This document shows positions 1 through 9,081 of a DNA stretch of 32,359 nt, in pieces. Position 1 is the stretch's first letter; each line of letters starts with the position of its first letter. The translations under genes were made by a program, and so were the position numbers. The notes under the pieces were generated by a model. The model was not told the DNA's origin. It saw only the letters and a program-made list of their open reading frames with translations, and made no database searches. Source of the stretch: an uncultured Luminiphilus sp. (GTDB lineage: Bacteria; Pseudomonadota; Gammaproteobacteria; Pseudomonadales; Halieaceae); assembly GCA_938084055.1 (NCBI GenBank), contig CALKDK010000047.1:1-32359 (forward strand), read 5' to 3'.

Positions 1-1
1 T

Positions 2-673
2 GCGGCCAGTGTATTCTGTGACCGCATCACCCGGGATTTCTCCGATCCAACCGACCCTCGAATCGTCTTCATGGACCTTGGTTTCATCAACCGAGACCAG
101 GAAGTGGCGCGTGGGGTCGACTACAACATCTTCTTCCGGGATACGATCAACCTGGGTGCTCCACTTGATTTCAGCGCCAACCTAACGGCCAGTAAATTGC
201 TAGAGCGTTCCACTGAGTTCGTCAATGCTGACGGGAGCGTTGATAGGGAGACCTATCAGGGTGAGTGGGGGTTCCCAGAGTGGCAGGCGCAACTGGCACT
301 GCGGCTGACCTGGGATCGCTGGACGGCCACATGGGAAACGCGCTTCATCGATAGCGTTGACGAAGACGTCGACAATATCGATCCGTTTGACTCCGTGGCT
401 GGACTATCAGACACCTGTTTCGGCCCACCCAATGATGTTCTTTGCCGGGATTTTGCTGAAGGTGACGATTACTTCCTGCATAGCACATCGCTGTTTTACG
501 ATGCCGACTCCTGGACTGTTGGTGCTGGCATTCGCAACGTCTTCAACCAGGAACCCCCGGTAGTAGACGCAAGTGAAGTTCTCGGCTATTCAAATACCCC
601 TATCGGCTATGGCTATGACCTTCAGGGTCGTACTTTCTTCTTCGATGTGGTGTATCGAATGGGCGGCAGCTAA
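2..673 (+). CDS. TonB-dependent outer-membrane receptor, C-terminal part (5' end outside window)
   Basis: The frame is open from the left edge, so this is the 3' end of a longer gene; the ATG at 71 is internal. About 223 residues are visible. They alternate short polar stretches with strands rich in Trp, Tyr and Phe, as in the last strands of a 22-stranded TonB-dependent barrel, and include the segments WQAQLALRLTWDRWTATWE and GAGIRNVFNQEPP, the latter typical of the penultimate strands. The chain ends GRTFFFDVVYRMGGS; the usual terminal aromatic is followed here by a short Arg-Met-Gly-Gly-Ser tail. Such receptors import large substrates across the outer membrane using TonB energy. The substrate cannot be read from this part. 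The S9 peptidase gene 68 bases downstream hints at peptides, which is inference. A hairpin terminator follows directly. Confidence 0.88.
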   Translation, partial: AASVFCDRITRDFSDPTDPRIVFMDLGFINRDQEVARGVDYNIFFRDTINLGAPLDFSANLTASKLLERSTEFVNADGSVDRETYQGEWGFPEWQAQLALRLTWDRWTATWETRFIDSVDEDVDNIDPFDSVAGLSDTCFGPPNDVLCRDFAEGDDYFLHSTSLFYDADSWTVGAGIRNVFNQEPPVVDASEVLGYSNTPIGYGYDLQGRTFFFDVVYRMGGS

Positions 674-691
674 CGCCACGACCAAAAACCG

Positions 692-715
692 GGCGTGCCC
701 AGGCACGCCTTTTTT
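692..715 (+). terminator. Rho-independent terminator after the TonB receptor gene
   Basis: A perfect 7-bp GC-rich stem (GGCGTGC at 692-698 with GCACGCC at 703-709) encloses the four-base loop CCAG. A run of six T follows at 710-715. It starts 18 bases after the receptor stop codon. Because the S9 peptidase gene begins only 26 bases later, that gene may depend partly on read-through. Confidence 0.85.
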
Positions 716-741
716 GTTTAGTAACAACTCAGGACACCGCC

Positions 742-2736
742 ATGACCCGTGTTCTTTCATTCCTTTGTACCCTTGTATTTGCACTGGCGCTGGAAGCCTC
801 TGCGGAACCCTATCCTCTTGACCAGTGGGCCCGCCGCGCAGCCATCACCAACATTGAGATGTCCCCAGACGGCCGCTATTTAGGCCTTTTAAAAGTCGCT
901 GCCAAGCGGGCCAACCCGGTCATTGAGGTGTACTCAACAGACGACCTGTCTGCAGAACCCTTCAGGGTCAATGCCAAGCCTATGGAAATCACTTCCTTCA
1001 ACTGGGTATCCAACGACAATTTCGTCTTTCGAGCGCGTCAAAAAGTTCGAGATCAAGTGGAGGGATTCAATCGCGGGGTGTATGAGTACCGAATCGCTCT
1101 CGTCGATGTGGGTGAAAAGGACATTGAACTTATTGAGGAGCGTGACCCAAGTATTGTCAGTGTTCTCCCTGAAAAACCTGGAAAAATCCTGATCTCTTTC
1201 TCGGAGGGTGGAGATCGGGACGTGGGACAACGACTCGAGGAGGCCTTTCGTCCTAGAGCCTATTGGGAGTATGACCTCAAGCGAGAGACCAAAAAGCTCC
1301 TGATTCGCGGCAAGATTTCGCTGGGCAATATCGATTTTGACGGTGCCGGCAATCCGTACCTGGCCCGGGGTTTTGACATCCAGAGCAGCGAATTTATCTG
1401 GTACTACCGCAAGCCAGGCGAGGACAAATGGCTGGAGTTTCAACGTCAGCATGAAGATTCCTTCGACACTTTTCAGGTGTGGGGGAAAGACCCCGACGTG
1501 GCAGGCAACTTTATCGTCGAAGCGCACAACGGCAGCAATACCACGGGCCTTTGGTCATTCAATCCTGACACGCGTCAGTACGCGGAACTCCTCTACCAGC
1601 GCAAAGACAACGATATTTGTAATGTCCAGTACCACAGCAACGACTGGACTCACTACCGGGAGATTACCGGCGTCGTCCACTGTGGCGCCGAACTCAAGGT
1701 AGAGTTTTTTGATGCCGCCGAGGGAGCACTTTATGACCAGCTCAAATCGGTAATACCCAATGCCTATGTGGGACAGATCACCAGTCGCTCCAAAGACGGT
1801 GCCTCTATGACCATTCGCAACCGAGGTCCCAGAGATCCCGGCACCTATTACCTGCTGCACAAAGGCAAGCTGCAAATCATCGGTGGTGCACGCCCTTACT
1901 TTGAAGCAGAGCAACTCGCGGACGTCCGATTCATTACCTATCCAGCCCGGGATAAAACCCCCATACCGGGCTATCTAACCGTGCCCAACGGCACACCGCC
2001 CTTTCCACTGGTAGTTCTGCCACACGGGGGTCCGTTTGTGCGAGAGGTCATCGTCTTTGATGAATGGGCTCAACTCCTGGCCAACCATGGTTACCTGGTA
2101 TTGCAACCACAGTACCGGGGCTCCCGGGGCTACGGCCAGGCTTTCTACCAATCAGCGTTCATGAATGGTGGCCAAGGGGGCTATCAGATGCAGGACGACA
2201 AAGACGACGGTGTCATTTACCTGGTGGGAGAAGGACTGACAACCGCAGACAACGTAGCCATGTTTGGCTGGTCCTATGGCGGTTACGCCGCCCTCGTTGC
2301 AGCTTCGCGCAGTCCCAATGCCTATCAGTGCGTCATTGCCGGTGCCGCCGTGTCGGACAATGAGATGCAGGTCAACTACTACCGCTATCGGCTTCGCGGT
2401 TCCGGCAAGATAGAACAGTTGAGCATGTGGGATGACAGCATTTCACCCCTTGATGAAGTAGATAAGGTCAACGTACCCATCCTGCTCATCCACGGTGATG
2501 TGGACCAGCGCGTTCCGGTCGAGCATGCCGAAAAGTACCTCAGCAAATTGGAGGCCGAAGAAAAACCACACACCTACGTGGAGCTGAAAGGCGCTGATCA
2601 CTTTTCCAACACGCTGTTTTACGATCACAAGCTCCTGCTCTATCAGTCTATGCTGAACTACCTGAGAGATGAGTGTGGCCTCCAGGGCGGCAGTGCACCT
2701 GTCGTATCGGCCCAACTGACAGCAGCCCAATCCTGA
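742..2736 (+). CDS. Secreted S9-family (prolyl oligopeptidase-type) serine peptidase
   Basis: A 664-residue protein with a Sec signal peptide (roughly residues 1-21, ending in the cleavage-like motif EASA), so it probably acts in the periplasm or outside the cell. Residues ~25-400 look like the N-terminal beta-propeller of S9 peptidases; the SPDGRYLGLL segment near residue 35 is typical of its blades. Residues ~400-650 form the alpha/beta-hydrolase domain. The catalytic triad can be assigned as Ser511 in GWSYGGY, Asp588 in HGDVDQRVP and His620 in GADHF. An oxyanion-type HGGP occurs near residue 430. Members cleave short peptides, often after proline or as dipeptidyl aminopeptidases; exact specificity is not readable here. 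The start is supported by the signal peptide and by AGGA eight bases upstream. It lies next to a TonB-receptor gene, a pairing common in peptide-scavenging bacteria. Confidence 0.92.
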   Translation: MTRVLSFLCTLVFALALEASAEPYPLDQWARRAAITNIEMSPDGRYLGLLKVAAKRANPVIEVYSTDDLSAEPFRVNAKPMEITSFNWVSNDNFVFRARQKVRDQVEGFNRGVYEYRIALVDVGEKDIELIEERDPSIVSVLPEKPGKILISFSEGGDRDVGQRLEEAFRPRAYWEYDLKRETKKLLIRGKISLGNIDFDGAGNPYLARGFDIQSSEFIWYYRKPGEDKWLEFQRQHEDSFDTFQVWGKDPDVAGNFIVEAHNGSNTTGLWSFNPDTRQYAELLYQRKDNDICNVQYHSNDWTHYREITGVVHCGAELKVEFFDAAEGALYDQLKSVIPNAYVGQITSRSKDGASMTIRNRGPRDPGTYYLLHKGKLQIIGGARPYFEAEQLADVRFITYPARDKTPIPGYLTVPNGTPPFPLVVLPHGGPFVREVIVFDEWAQLLANHGYLVLQPQYRGSRGYGQAFYQSAFMNGGQGGYQMQDDKDDGVIYLVGEGLTTADNVAMFGWSYGGYAALVAASRSPNAYQCVIAGAAVSDNEMQVNYYRYRLRGSGKIEQLSMWDDSISPLDEVDKVNVPILLIHGDVDQRVPVEHAEKYLSKLEAEEKPHTYVELKGADHFSNTLFYDHKLLLYQSMLNYLRDECGLQGGSAPVVSAQLTAAQS

Positions 2737-2739
2737 AAA

Positions 2740-2771
2740 AAAACCCCAGGGGCTCACGTCCCTGGGGTTTT
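2740..2771. terminator. Bidirectional terminator between the S9 peptidase gene and aceA
   Basis: A perfect 12-bp inverted repeat (AAAACCCCAGGG at 2740-2751 with its complement at 2760-2771) surrounds an 8-base loop. The plus strand ends in four T, and the minus strand reads into eight T (2736-2743). It starts three bases past the peptidase stop and lies 18 bases from the aceA stop, so it can end both convergent transcripts. Confidence 0.9.
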
Positions 2772-2789
2772 CAGCCTCGCCTCGATCGC

Positions 2790-4388
2790 TCAGCCAAACT
2801 GATTCATCGTGTTATCTTCCCCAGCCGCCTTCAGTGCGGCATCACCAGAAAAGTACTCCTTGTGATCATCGCCCATGTCCGATCCCGCCATATTCTGATG
2901 CCTGACACAGGCAATACCCTGCCGTATCTCCTGACGCTGAACTCCCGCCACATAACCCAGCATACCCGCGTCCCCAAAGTATTCCTTGGCAAGGTTGTCG
3001 GTCGACAGCGCCGCGGTATGGTACGTGGGCAAGGTAATCAGATGGTGGAAAATGCCCGCCTCACGGGAGCCGTCGGCCTGAAAGGACTGAATCCGCGAAT
3101 CCGCCTCGGCCGCCAGCTCAGTTTCGTCGTACTCGGCACCCATCAGGGCCCCTCGATCGTAAGCTGACATGTCCTTGCCCGCCTCGACCCAGACATCGAA
3201 AACCTGCTGGCGGAAGCTCAGGGTCCAGTTGAAGCTTGGGCTGTTGTTGTAGACCAGCTTGGCATTGGGAACCACTTCCTTAATCCGATTCACCACGCTG
3301 GCTATCTGCCCAACATGGGGTTTCTCGGTTTCAATCCAAATCAGATCGGCGCCGTTCTGGAGTGATGTAATGCAGTCGAGTACGACCCGATCTTCACCGG
3401 TCCCCGCCTTGAACTGAAACAATCCAGAGGGCAGGCGAGCAGGCTTCAATAGCTTGCCGTTGGCTTTGACCACCACATCTCCATTGGCGATATCCTCCGC
3501 CGACTCGATGTAGTCACCGTCCAGAAAGCTATTGTACTTGTCACCGAGATCACCGGGCTCGTCGGTCACCGCTATCTGCTTGGTGAGGCCCGCACCCAGT
3601 GAGTCCGTGCGCGCTACGATAACGCCGTTATCAACACCCAATTCAAGAAAGGCGTAGCGCACAGCCCTTATTTTGGCCAGAAAGTCTGCGTGAGGCACCG
3701 TAACCTTGCCGTCCTGGTGACCACACTGCTTCTCGTCTGAAACCTGGTTTTCAATCTGGATAGCACAGGCACCCGCCTCAATCATACGCTTGGCAAGAAG
3801 GTAGGTGGCTTCTTCATTACCAAACCCTGCGTCAATGTCCGCAATAATCGGCACCACATGGGTCTGGTAGTTATCGATCTGCTTGGCGAGGTTCTGAACT
3901 TCAACCTCATTGCCCGCAGTGCGCGCTGCATCCAGCTGACGAAACAGCCCACCCAGCTCCCGGGCATCAGCCTGGCGCAGGAAGGTATAAAGCTCTTCAA
4001 TAAGAGCGGGCACAGAGGTTTTTTCATGCATCGACTGGTCGGGCAGGGGACCAAACTCTGACCGAAGAGCGGCAATCATCCAGCCCGACAGGTACAGATA
4101 TCGCTTGTCGGTAGTCCCAAAATGCTTCTTTATGGCGATCAGCTTCTGCTGGCCGATGAAGCCGTGCCAGCAACCCAGCGACTGGGTGTAGGATGCGGAG
4201 TCCGCGTCGTAATCAGCCATATCCTTGCGCATGATGTCAGCGGTGTAACGCGCAATGTCGATACCCGTCTTGAACCGATTTTGGAGGCGCATCCGAGCCG
4301 CATACTCCGGGCTGATATCGGCCCATGCGGTACCCGATTCGGCAACTAATTTCTCGAATTCACCAATAGTATCCAGATACATCCCCAT
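2790..4388 (-). CDS. aceA: Isocitrate lyase (long form)
   Basis: A 532-residue isocitrate lyase, which splits isocitrate to glyoxylate and succinate in the glyoxylate shunt and so allows growth on acetate or fatty acids. The active-site signature reads KQCGH with catalytic Cys222, as I recall for the Pseudomonas-type long enzymes; E. coli has KKCGH. The length is about 100 residues above the E. coli enzyme (434), as expected for this subgroup, whose extra segment lies in the middle of the chain. Other family segments are GCWHGFIGQQ near residue 72, IADIDAGFGN near 185 and VYNNSPSFNW near 375. GGGGAGG lies four bases before the chosen ATG and ten before a second ATG at codon 3, so the start could be either. 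Malate synthase is not in the window. The gene has its own upstream region with a weak promoter and a palindrome. Confidence 0.97.
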   Translation of the reverse strand: MGMYLDTIGEFEKLVAESGTAWADISPEYAARMRLQNRFKTGIDIARYTADIMRKDMADYDADSASYTQSLGCWHGFIGQQKLIAIKKHFGTTDKRYLYLSGWMIAALRSEFGPLPDQSMHEKTSVPALIEELYTFLRQADARELGGLFRQLDAARTAGNEVEVQNLAKQIDNYQTHVVPIIADIDAGFGNEEATYLLAKRMIEAGACAIQIENQVSDEKQCGHQDGKVTVPHADFLAKIRAVRYAFLELGVDNGVIVARTDSLGAGLTKQIAVTDEPGDLGDKYNSFLDGDYIESAEDIANGDVVVKANGKLLKPARLPSGLFQFKAGTGEDRVVLDCITSLQNGADLIWIETEKPHVGQIASVVNRIKEVVPNAKLVYNNSPSFNWTLSFRQQVFDVWVEAGKDMSAYDRGALMGAEYDETELAAEADSRIQSFQADGSREAGIFHHLITLPTYHTAALSTDNLAKEYFGDAGMLGYVAGVQRQEIRQGIACVRHQNMAGSDMGDDHKEYFSGDAALKAAGEDNTMNQFG

Positions 4389-4466
4389 ATAACCTCCCCG
4401 CCAAAAATCAATGACAAGCCCACGCTGGGCTCCGCGTTTACTTGGATGGGGATGCTAAGGCCTCGA

Positions 4467-4494
4467 CTTATATTTGCAAAGAGAATGCTGTAGA
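4467..4494 (-). promoter_or_regulatory. Candidate sigma70 promoter of aceA
   Basis: On the minus strand TCTACA (4489-4494, four of six consensus bases) is followed after 16 bases by TATAAG (4467-4472, five of six). This predicts a leader of about 70 bases. The leader holds a perfect 6-bp inverted repeat with a 3-base centre (AGCCCA/TGGGCT, 4417-4431) and the GGGGAGG ribosome site at 4393-4399. The weak -35 would suit an activated promoter, but this is inference. Confidence 0.35.
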
Positions 4495-4501
4495 TTATTA
4501 C

Positions 4502-4518
4502 CATTCACATGATGAATG
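4502..4518. repeat. Palindrome between der and aceA (possible operator)
   Basis: CATTCA-CATGA-TGAATG is a perfect 6-bp inverted repeat with a 5-base centre. It lies four bases past the der stop and eight bases upstream of the candidate aceA -35 element. As an RNA hairpin it would be weak and has no T run, so a DNA-binding site is as likely as an end-of-transcript structure. I do not recognise the regulator. Confidence 0.4.
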
Positions 4519-4521
4519 AAT

Positions 4522-5940
4522 TTAACGGCCCTTTCGCTGCTTTTTTTTCTTTTCGGATTTCTTGATATGGGACATCAAGCGCTGGCGACGCTGCACCTGC
4601 CTTTGCGTCAGTTTGTTCCGCTTTCCAGAATAGGGATTGTCACTCGTACGCAACTGGATACGAATGGGTGTGCCATGCAGCTCCAGAACCCGACGGAACG
4701 TCTTTTCCAGGTACCGTGAATAACTTGCCGGCAAGGCATCGGTCTGGGTACCGTGGATGACAACTATCGGAGGGTTTTGACCGCCGGCATGGGCGTAGCG
4801 CAACTTAATGCGTCTCCCATTGGCCATTGGCGGGGGATGACTGGCCACCGCGTCCTCAAGAATCTGCGACAGGCGGTGCGTGTTGAGTGTAGTAGTCGCC
4901 GCTCGATAGGCCTGCTGAATCGAATCGTACAGATGGCCAACCCCAGTCCCATGAAGTGCCGATATAAAATGCACATCAGCGTAATCGACAAACTGTAGAC
5001 GTCGATTGAGCTCTGAACGAATCCATTCGCGCTCGTCCGATGCAATGCCATCCCATTTATTGACCGCCACCACCAAACCGCGGCCGGCATCAATACACTG
5101 ACCCAAAAGATGCAGGTCCTGCTCAACCAAGCCTTCATGGGCATCCATAAGCAAGATGACAACGTGCGCTTCATTGATGGCTTTGAGCGTCTTTACAATC
5201 GAAAACTTCTCAACCACTTCCCGTACGTTTTTTCGTCGACGAACCCCGGCCGTATCGATCAGCGTGTAAGCCTGGTCGTGTCGGGTGTACCTGATGTAGA
5301 CACTGTCACGGGTGGTTCCGGGTTCGTCGAATACCACAACACGCTGCTCACCCAGCAAACGATTGACCAGGGTCGATTTCCCAACGTTGGGTCGACCAAC
5401 AACAGCGACTCGCACGCTCGCGTCGTTGGCGATGTTCTCAGGTTCCGTTGGGGGCAGGTCTGCGAGGACGTCGGTGATCAGTCGCTGGACACCCCGATTA
5501 TGTGACGCAGCAATCGTATGCAGCTGCGGGCAACCCAAACGATAAAAGTCACTGGCAGCAATATCCTCGCCCACGCCATCAATTTTATTAACGACCAGGT
5601 GAAAGGGCTTCGCCCGTTGCCGCAGATAGGCAACCAGTGCCTCATCGCCGGGGTGGAGGCCCGCGCGCCCATCGACCAATAATAGGACACTGTCGGCTTC
5701 GTCAATCGCGACCCGAGACTGGCTCGCCATGGCGGCATCGATCCCCTGCTCATCGCCACTGATGCCACCGGTGTCGATAACAATGTAGGGAATCTCTCCG
5801 ACCTTGCCTTCACCGTATTTTCGATCCCGGGTCAGTCCAGACAAGTTAGCAACCAGCGCATCACGAGTGCGTGTCAGCTGATTGAACAGCGTCGACTTGC
5901 CAACGTTGGGACGCCCGACGAGGGCGATTACGGGGAGCAT
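4522..5940 (-). CDS. der: Ribosome-assembly GTPase Der (EngA)
   Basis: A 472-residue double GTPase needed for maturation of the 50S ribosomal subunit. Two GTPase domains are visible in tandem, each with an identical P-loop GRPNVGKST (residues 9-17 and 182-190). Their G3 motifs are DTGG and DTAG, and their G4 motifs are NKID and NKWD. A C-terminal KH-like domain (about residues 355-440) follows, containing [16 protein letters not shown]. The chain ends in a very basic tail, [13 protein letters not shown], suited to rRNA contact. Length is normal for the family (E. coli 490). It is the last gene of a minus-strand series, three bases after bamB, and has no strong ribosome site of its own, so it is probably translated from the shared transcript. 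Confidence 0.97.
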   Translation of the reverse strand: MLPVIALVGRPNVGKSTLFNQLTRTRDALVANLSGLTRDRKYGEGKVGEIPYIVIDTGGISGDEQGIDAAMASQSRVAIDEADSVLLLVDGRAGLHPGDEALVAYLRQRAKPFHLVVNKIDGVGEDIAASDFYRLGCPQLHTIAASHNRGVQRLITDVLADLPPTEPENIANDASVRVAVVGRPNVGKSTLVNRLLGEQRVVVFDEPGTTRDSVYIRYTRHDQAYTLIDTAGVRRRKNVREVVEKFSIVKTLKAINEAHVVILLMDAHEGLVEQDLHLLGQCIDAGRGLVVAVNKWDGIASDEREWIRSELNRRLQFVDYADVHFISALHGTGVGHLYDSIQQAYRAATTTLNTHRLSQILEDAVASHPPPMANGRRIKLRYAHAGGQNPPIVVIHGTQTDALPASYSRYLEKTFRRVLELHGTPIRIQLRTSDNPYSGKRNKLTQRQVQRRQRLMSHIKKSEKKKKQRKGR

Positions 5941-5943
5941 GAT

Positions 5944-7125
5944 CTAATCAAGGGTGGCGACATCATAGGCCATGAGCTTGCCGTTATTAGTGTAAATATA
6001 GAGGCGATTACCATCGGCAATCATATCGGCCCGGGCTCCACTACCATCCGGTCGAGTACGCCCGACAATCTCTCCGTCTACCTGGGACATCAGGTGCAGA
6101 TAGCCCTCAAAATCGACAACAGCGACATAGCTGGATATTGGTGTGGGTCTGCTCAGCCCGCGGTAGCCCAGTTGAATATTCTGCCAGCGCACACCCTGCC
6201 CGTTGCGCAAATAAGCACTCACCGTTCCATCCTGGTCCGCCACGTACACATTGCCGAAACCCACCGAGACACCAGATACCGAGGACACGTTACGCTGCCA
6301 GATCTTTCGTCCTGCGCGCATTTCCAGAGCGACAAGTCGCCCCTGATAGCTCGCCACGTAAAGCTCAACCCCCTGCGTCGCCATACTGCCGTCAATATCG
6401 ACAATGCGCTCTATCTCCGAACGCCCCTGGGGTATGGCTACGCGCGCCTCCCAGGCGATGCTGCCATTATCCAACGAGATTGCCAGCACCTTTCCGTCGG
6501 CAAAGGCTGCAATAGCAAAATTTTCGACGATCAATGGCGTGGAAGTGCCCCGAAGGGTCAGCACGGGGACATCACTGAGGTGTGCCCAGCGCTGCTCACC
6601 GGTCTCGTAATCAAAACCGATCAATTTGCCATCATAGGTTTGTGCAATGACGATATCACCATTGCTCTGTGGCGCTGAAAGCACCTCACCAGATACAGTT
6701 GCTCGCCAAATTTCATTGCCATTGGCGGCATCGAGGCGCGCGACCAGCCCGTCTGCCCCCCCCACAAAAAGAGAATCGCCAAATTTCCCCACACCACCGG
6801 AAACAATGAAGTCGACACTGGCGCCCCAAAGCTTTCGGCCACTCGCGGCATCGACCGCCATTAAATCGCCCTCGGCTGCCGCGATGTACAGGGTGCCGGC
6901 TTCGAGAACAGGCGTAAGTTTATAGAGGCCTTTGCCCTGGCCGTCACCAACGGAGGTAGACCAACTTCGATTTAACTTTACCGTTGGCTTTATATCGGTA
7001 AGTTCAACGGGCTGGGTTGGGTCATATTCATCCTCGTCAAACCAACCACCAATCGTCTCGCACCCAACAAGCAGGAACGTTAGCGATGTGCTCAGCAGGA
7101 GACGATGCAACGAGGACATGTTCAA
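5944..7125 (-). CDS. bamB: Outer-membrane assembly lipoprotein BamB
   Basis: A lipoprotein of the BAM complex that helps insert beta-barrel proteins into the outer membrane. The N-terminus is a lipoprotein signal with lipobox LVGC (Cys22 from the start used here). The rest is an eight-bladed beta-propeller of PQQ-like repeats; recurring motifs include DAASGRKLW, DAANGNEIWR, DYETGEQRW and SLDNGSIAWE. Length 393 matches the family (E. coli 392). The start used is TTG at 7125: GGAGG (7133-7137) lies seven bases before it, and the TTG overlaps the yfgM stop as TTGA, like other junctions here. An ATG at 7119 is the alternative and loses only two residues. The bamB-der pairing and the yfgM neighbour are conserved in gammaproteobacteria. 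Confidence 0.95.
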   Translation of the reverse strand: MNMSSLHRLLLSTSLTFLLVGCETIGGWFDEDEYDPTQPVELTDIKPTVKLNRSWSTSVGDGQGKGLYKLTPVLEAGTLYIAAAEGDLMAVDAASGRKLWGASVDFIVSGGVGKFGDSLFVGGADGLVARLDAANGNEIWRATVSGEVLSAPQSNGDIVIAQTYDGKLIGFDYETGEQRWAHLSDVPVLTLRGTSTPLIVENFAIAAFADGKVLAISLDNGSIAWEARVAIPQGRSEIERIVDIDGSMATQGVELYVASYQGRLVALEMRAGRKIWQRNVSSVSGVSVGFGNVYVADQDGTVSAYLRNGQGVRWQNIQLGYRGLSRPTPISSYVAVVDFEGYLHLMSQVDGEIVGRTRPDGSGARADMIADGNRLYIYTNNGKLMAYDVATLD

Positions 7126-7787
7126 GAGGCTTCCTCCGATACCCCGAGTCGGGATTCCAGGCTGGTAATTTTAGTATCAAGAATACCGGGAGGATTACCC
7201 ACAGCCAGCAGGACTGAGCGTGCCTCGATATAGGCGTCAAGGGCCTGCTGGGGGCGCCCAGCGGCGAGGTGGATGTCACCACGCGCCGTCGCATAGGCCG
7301 CCGGGTAGGCGCTGCCATTGGTATTGAGAATAGCCAGTGCCGCTTCCTCGTCTCCCCCATCCGCGAGCACCCGTGCCAACCTCAGTTGAATCAGCTGACC
7401 CAACTCAGAATTTACGTCCTCGTGGGTCAGCGCCCAGCGCAATTCAGCTTCTGCAGCTTCAAGGTTCCCCTCCCCGATGGCCAGCGCGGCGAGCTGCATG
7501 GCGGCAAAGCGCGCATAAATCGTTCCGCTGAAATCATTCTTCAGGGTATCGGCGAGTAGGCCAATGCCCTCCAACGACCGTTCTTCCCCCCGTTGCAGTT
7601 CTATCTCAATGGCGCTCCAGGCGTCAGAGGCCAATTCGGCTTGCTGAACGCTCCAGCCCTGGTACTGCTGCCAGCCCACGGTGCCCGCTACAGCCAAAAA
7701 GACCGCTCCCAGTGTGCTTTTGCCATTTTCATCCCACCAGCGCTTGAGCGCCTCTACCTGTTCATCATCTTCAAGATGGTCTGCCAT
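7122..7787 (-). CDS. yfgM: YfgM-type TPR protein of the inner membrane (periplasmic chaperone network)
   Basis: A 221-residue protein with a short acidic cytoplasmic N-terminus (MADHLEDDEQVEALKRWW), one membrane segment at about residues 24-41 (GAVFLAVAGTVGW), and a periplasmic region of TPR-like helices (for example LEAAEAELRWAL, DEEAALAIL, RPQQALDAYIEAR). This is the standard design of YfgM, known in E. coli to associate with SecYEG and the PpiD chaperone and to help hand over secreted proteins. A GGGAG site lies eight bases before the ATG. It starts three bases after the hisS stop and overlaps bamB by four bases, as in other gammaproteobacteria. Confidence 0.92.
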   Translation of the reverse strand: MADHLEDDEQVEALKRWWDENGKSTLGAVFLAVAGTVGWQQYQGWSVQQAELASDAWSAIEIELQRGEERSLEGIGLLADTLKNDFSGTIYARFAAMQLAALAIGEGNLEAAEAELRWALTHEDVNSELGQLIQLRLARVLADGGDEEAALAILNTNGSAYPAAYATARGDIHLAAGRPQQALDAYIEARSVLLAVGNPPGILDTKITSLESRLGVSEEAS

Positions 7788-7790
7788 GGG

Positions 7791-9071
7791 TTATTCTCCC
7801 TTGTCTTCCGCGAGTTTCCCCGCCAGAAATATTTCGATCTGCGCATCGGGCAACGTCATCTGCTCGCCCTCGCCACGCAGTGGTTTTAATGTTACCGAAT
7901 TGGCGGCCAACTCAGATTCGCCATAGACCAGGGCAAAACGCGCGCCGCTTCGATCGGCCCGTTTAAACTGGCTCTTGAAACTACCACCGCCCAGGTGCAT
8001 CTGGATTGCCGTATCGGGCAAGGCCCTGCGGAGTGCTTCGATCCGCGGCAGGGCATGCCGTTGTGCTGCAGCATCTGCCGTCACCACGTAAATGTCGGTG
8101 GGAGACATGGACGCTTCACTCTGACTCTTCATCAGCAATACCAAACGCTCCAGACCTATGGCAAATCCGGCCGCGGGTGTATCACGCCCGCCAAACTGGC
8201 CTACCAAACCGTCATAACGCCCGCCGCCGCAGACAGTACCCTGGGCTCCGAGGGCGGTGGTGGTCCACTCAAAAACCGTTTTGTTGTAGTAGTCCAACCC
8301 CCGAACCAGGCGCTCATTGACCCTGTAAGGCTGTCCAATGGCATCCAGAGTCGACAGCAACCTATCAAAATCCGACTTCGCCTCATCATCGAGGTACGCG
8401 CCCATACTGGGAGCCCCAGCCAGCAGGGCTTGGGTGTCGGGGTTTTTACTATCCAGTATGCGCAGCGGGTTGCTGGTCAGTCGCCGCTGACTATCCTCAT
8501 CAAGGGCGGCCTTTTTGTCGGACAGAAAAGCCACCAACGCCTCGCGATATTCTGCTCGGGAAGCCGGGCTACCAATGGAATTAACTTCAAGCGTCAGAAG
8601 AGAGTCTACCTCCAAGGCGCGCCAAAGCGCCCTGGAGACCAGGATCAGCTCAGCGTCCAGATCCGGGGTGGCAATCCCAAACCCCTCCACCCCGAGTTGA
8701 TGAAATTGGCGTTGGCGACCCTTCTGTGGTCGTTCGTAGCGAAACATCGGACCCAGGTACCAGAGTTTTTGTGGCGTCTGCAGAAGATTATGCTGGACGA
8801 CCGCACGCACACACCCGGCAGTGCCCTCCGGGCGAAGCGCCAGACTTTCCCCGTTCCGATCCGCAAAGGTATACATTTCTTTTTCAACGATATCAGTCAC
8901 CTCGCCAATGGAGCGCGAGAACAGCTGGGTCGCCTCGATCAATGGCAACCTGATTTCCTGAAATCCGTACTGACGCAAAACCCCACGCGCCTGCGTCTCG
9001 AGGCGCTGCCAATGGCAGCTGTCCTCGGGGAGGATGTCAACCATCCCGCGCACTGAGCGATATTCCGTCAT
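7791..9071 (-). CDS. hisS: Histidine--tRNA ligase
   Basis: A class II aminoacyl-tRNA synthetase that charges tRNA(His) with histidine using ATP. The 426 residues match E. coli HisRS (424). Visible class II and HisRS motifs are RPEGT at 80-84, motif 2 [16 protein letters not shown] at 110-125, the histidine-binding [13 protein letters not shown] near residue 255 and [14 protein letters not shown] near 285. The C-terminal ~95 residues are the anticodon-binding domain. It sits between ispG (10-base gap) and yfgM (3-base gap), consistent with one transcript. The ribosome site is weak (GAAG). Confidence 0.98.
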   Translation of the reverse strand: MTEYRSVRGMVDILPEDSCHWQRLETQARGVLRQYGFQEIRLPLIEATQLFSRSIGEVTDIVEKEMYTFADRNGESLALRPEGTAGCVRAVVQHNLLQTPQKLWYLGPMFRYERPQKGRQRQFHQLGVEGFGIATPDLDAELILVSRALWRALEVDSLLTLEVNSIGSPASRAEYREALVAFLSDKKAALDEDSQRRLTSNPLRILDSKNPDTQALLAGAPSMGAYLDDEAKSDFDRLLSTLDAIGQPYRVNERLVRGLDYYNKTVFEWTTTALGAQGTVCGGGRYDGLVGQFGGRDTPAAGFAIGLERLVLLMKSQSEASMSPTDIYVVTADAAAQRHALPRIEALRRALPDTAIQMHLGGGSFKSQFKRADRSGARFALVYGESELAANSVTLKPLRGEGEQMTLPDAQIEIFLAGKLAEDKGE

Positions 9072-9081
9072 CTTTTTGTCT

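Noticed and set aside
934..1527. Minus-strand frame of 197 codons within the S9 peptidase gene
   Set aside because: Overlaps the propeller part of a well-supported plus-strand gene and shows no recognisable protein features.
7995..9056. Long plus-strand frame of 353 codons opposite hisS
   Set aside because: It lies wholly antisense to a gene with all HisRS motifs, has no family features, and its composition is that expected of a complementary-strand shadow.
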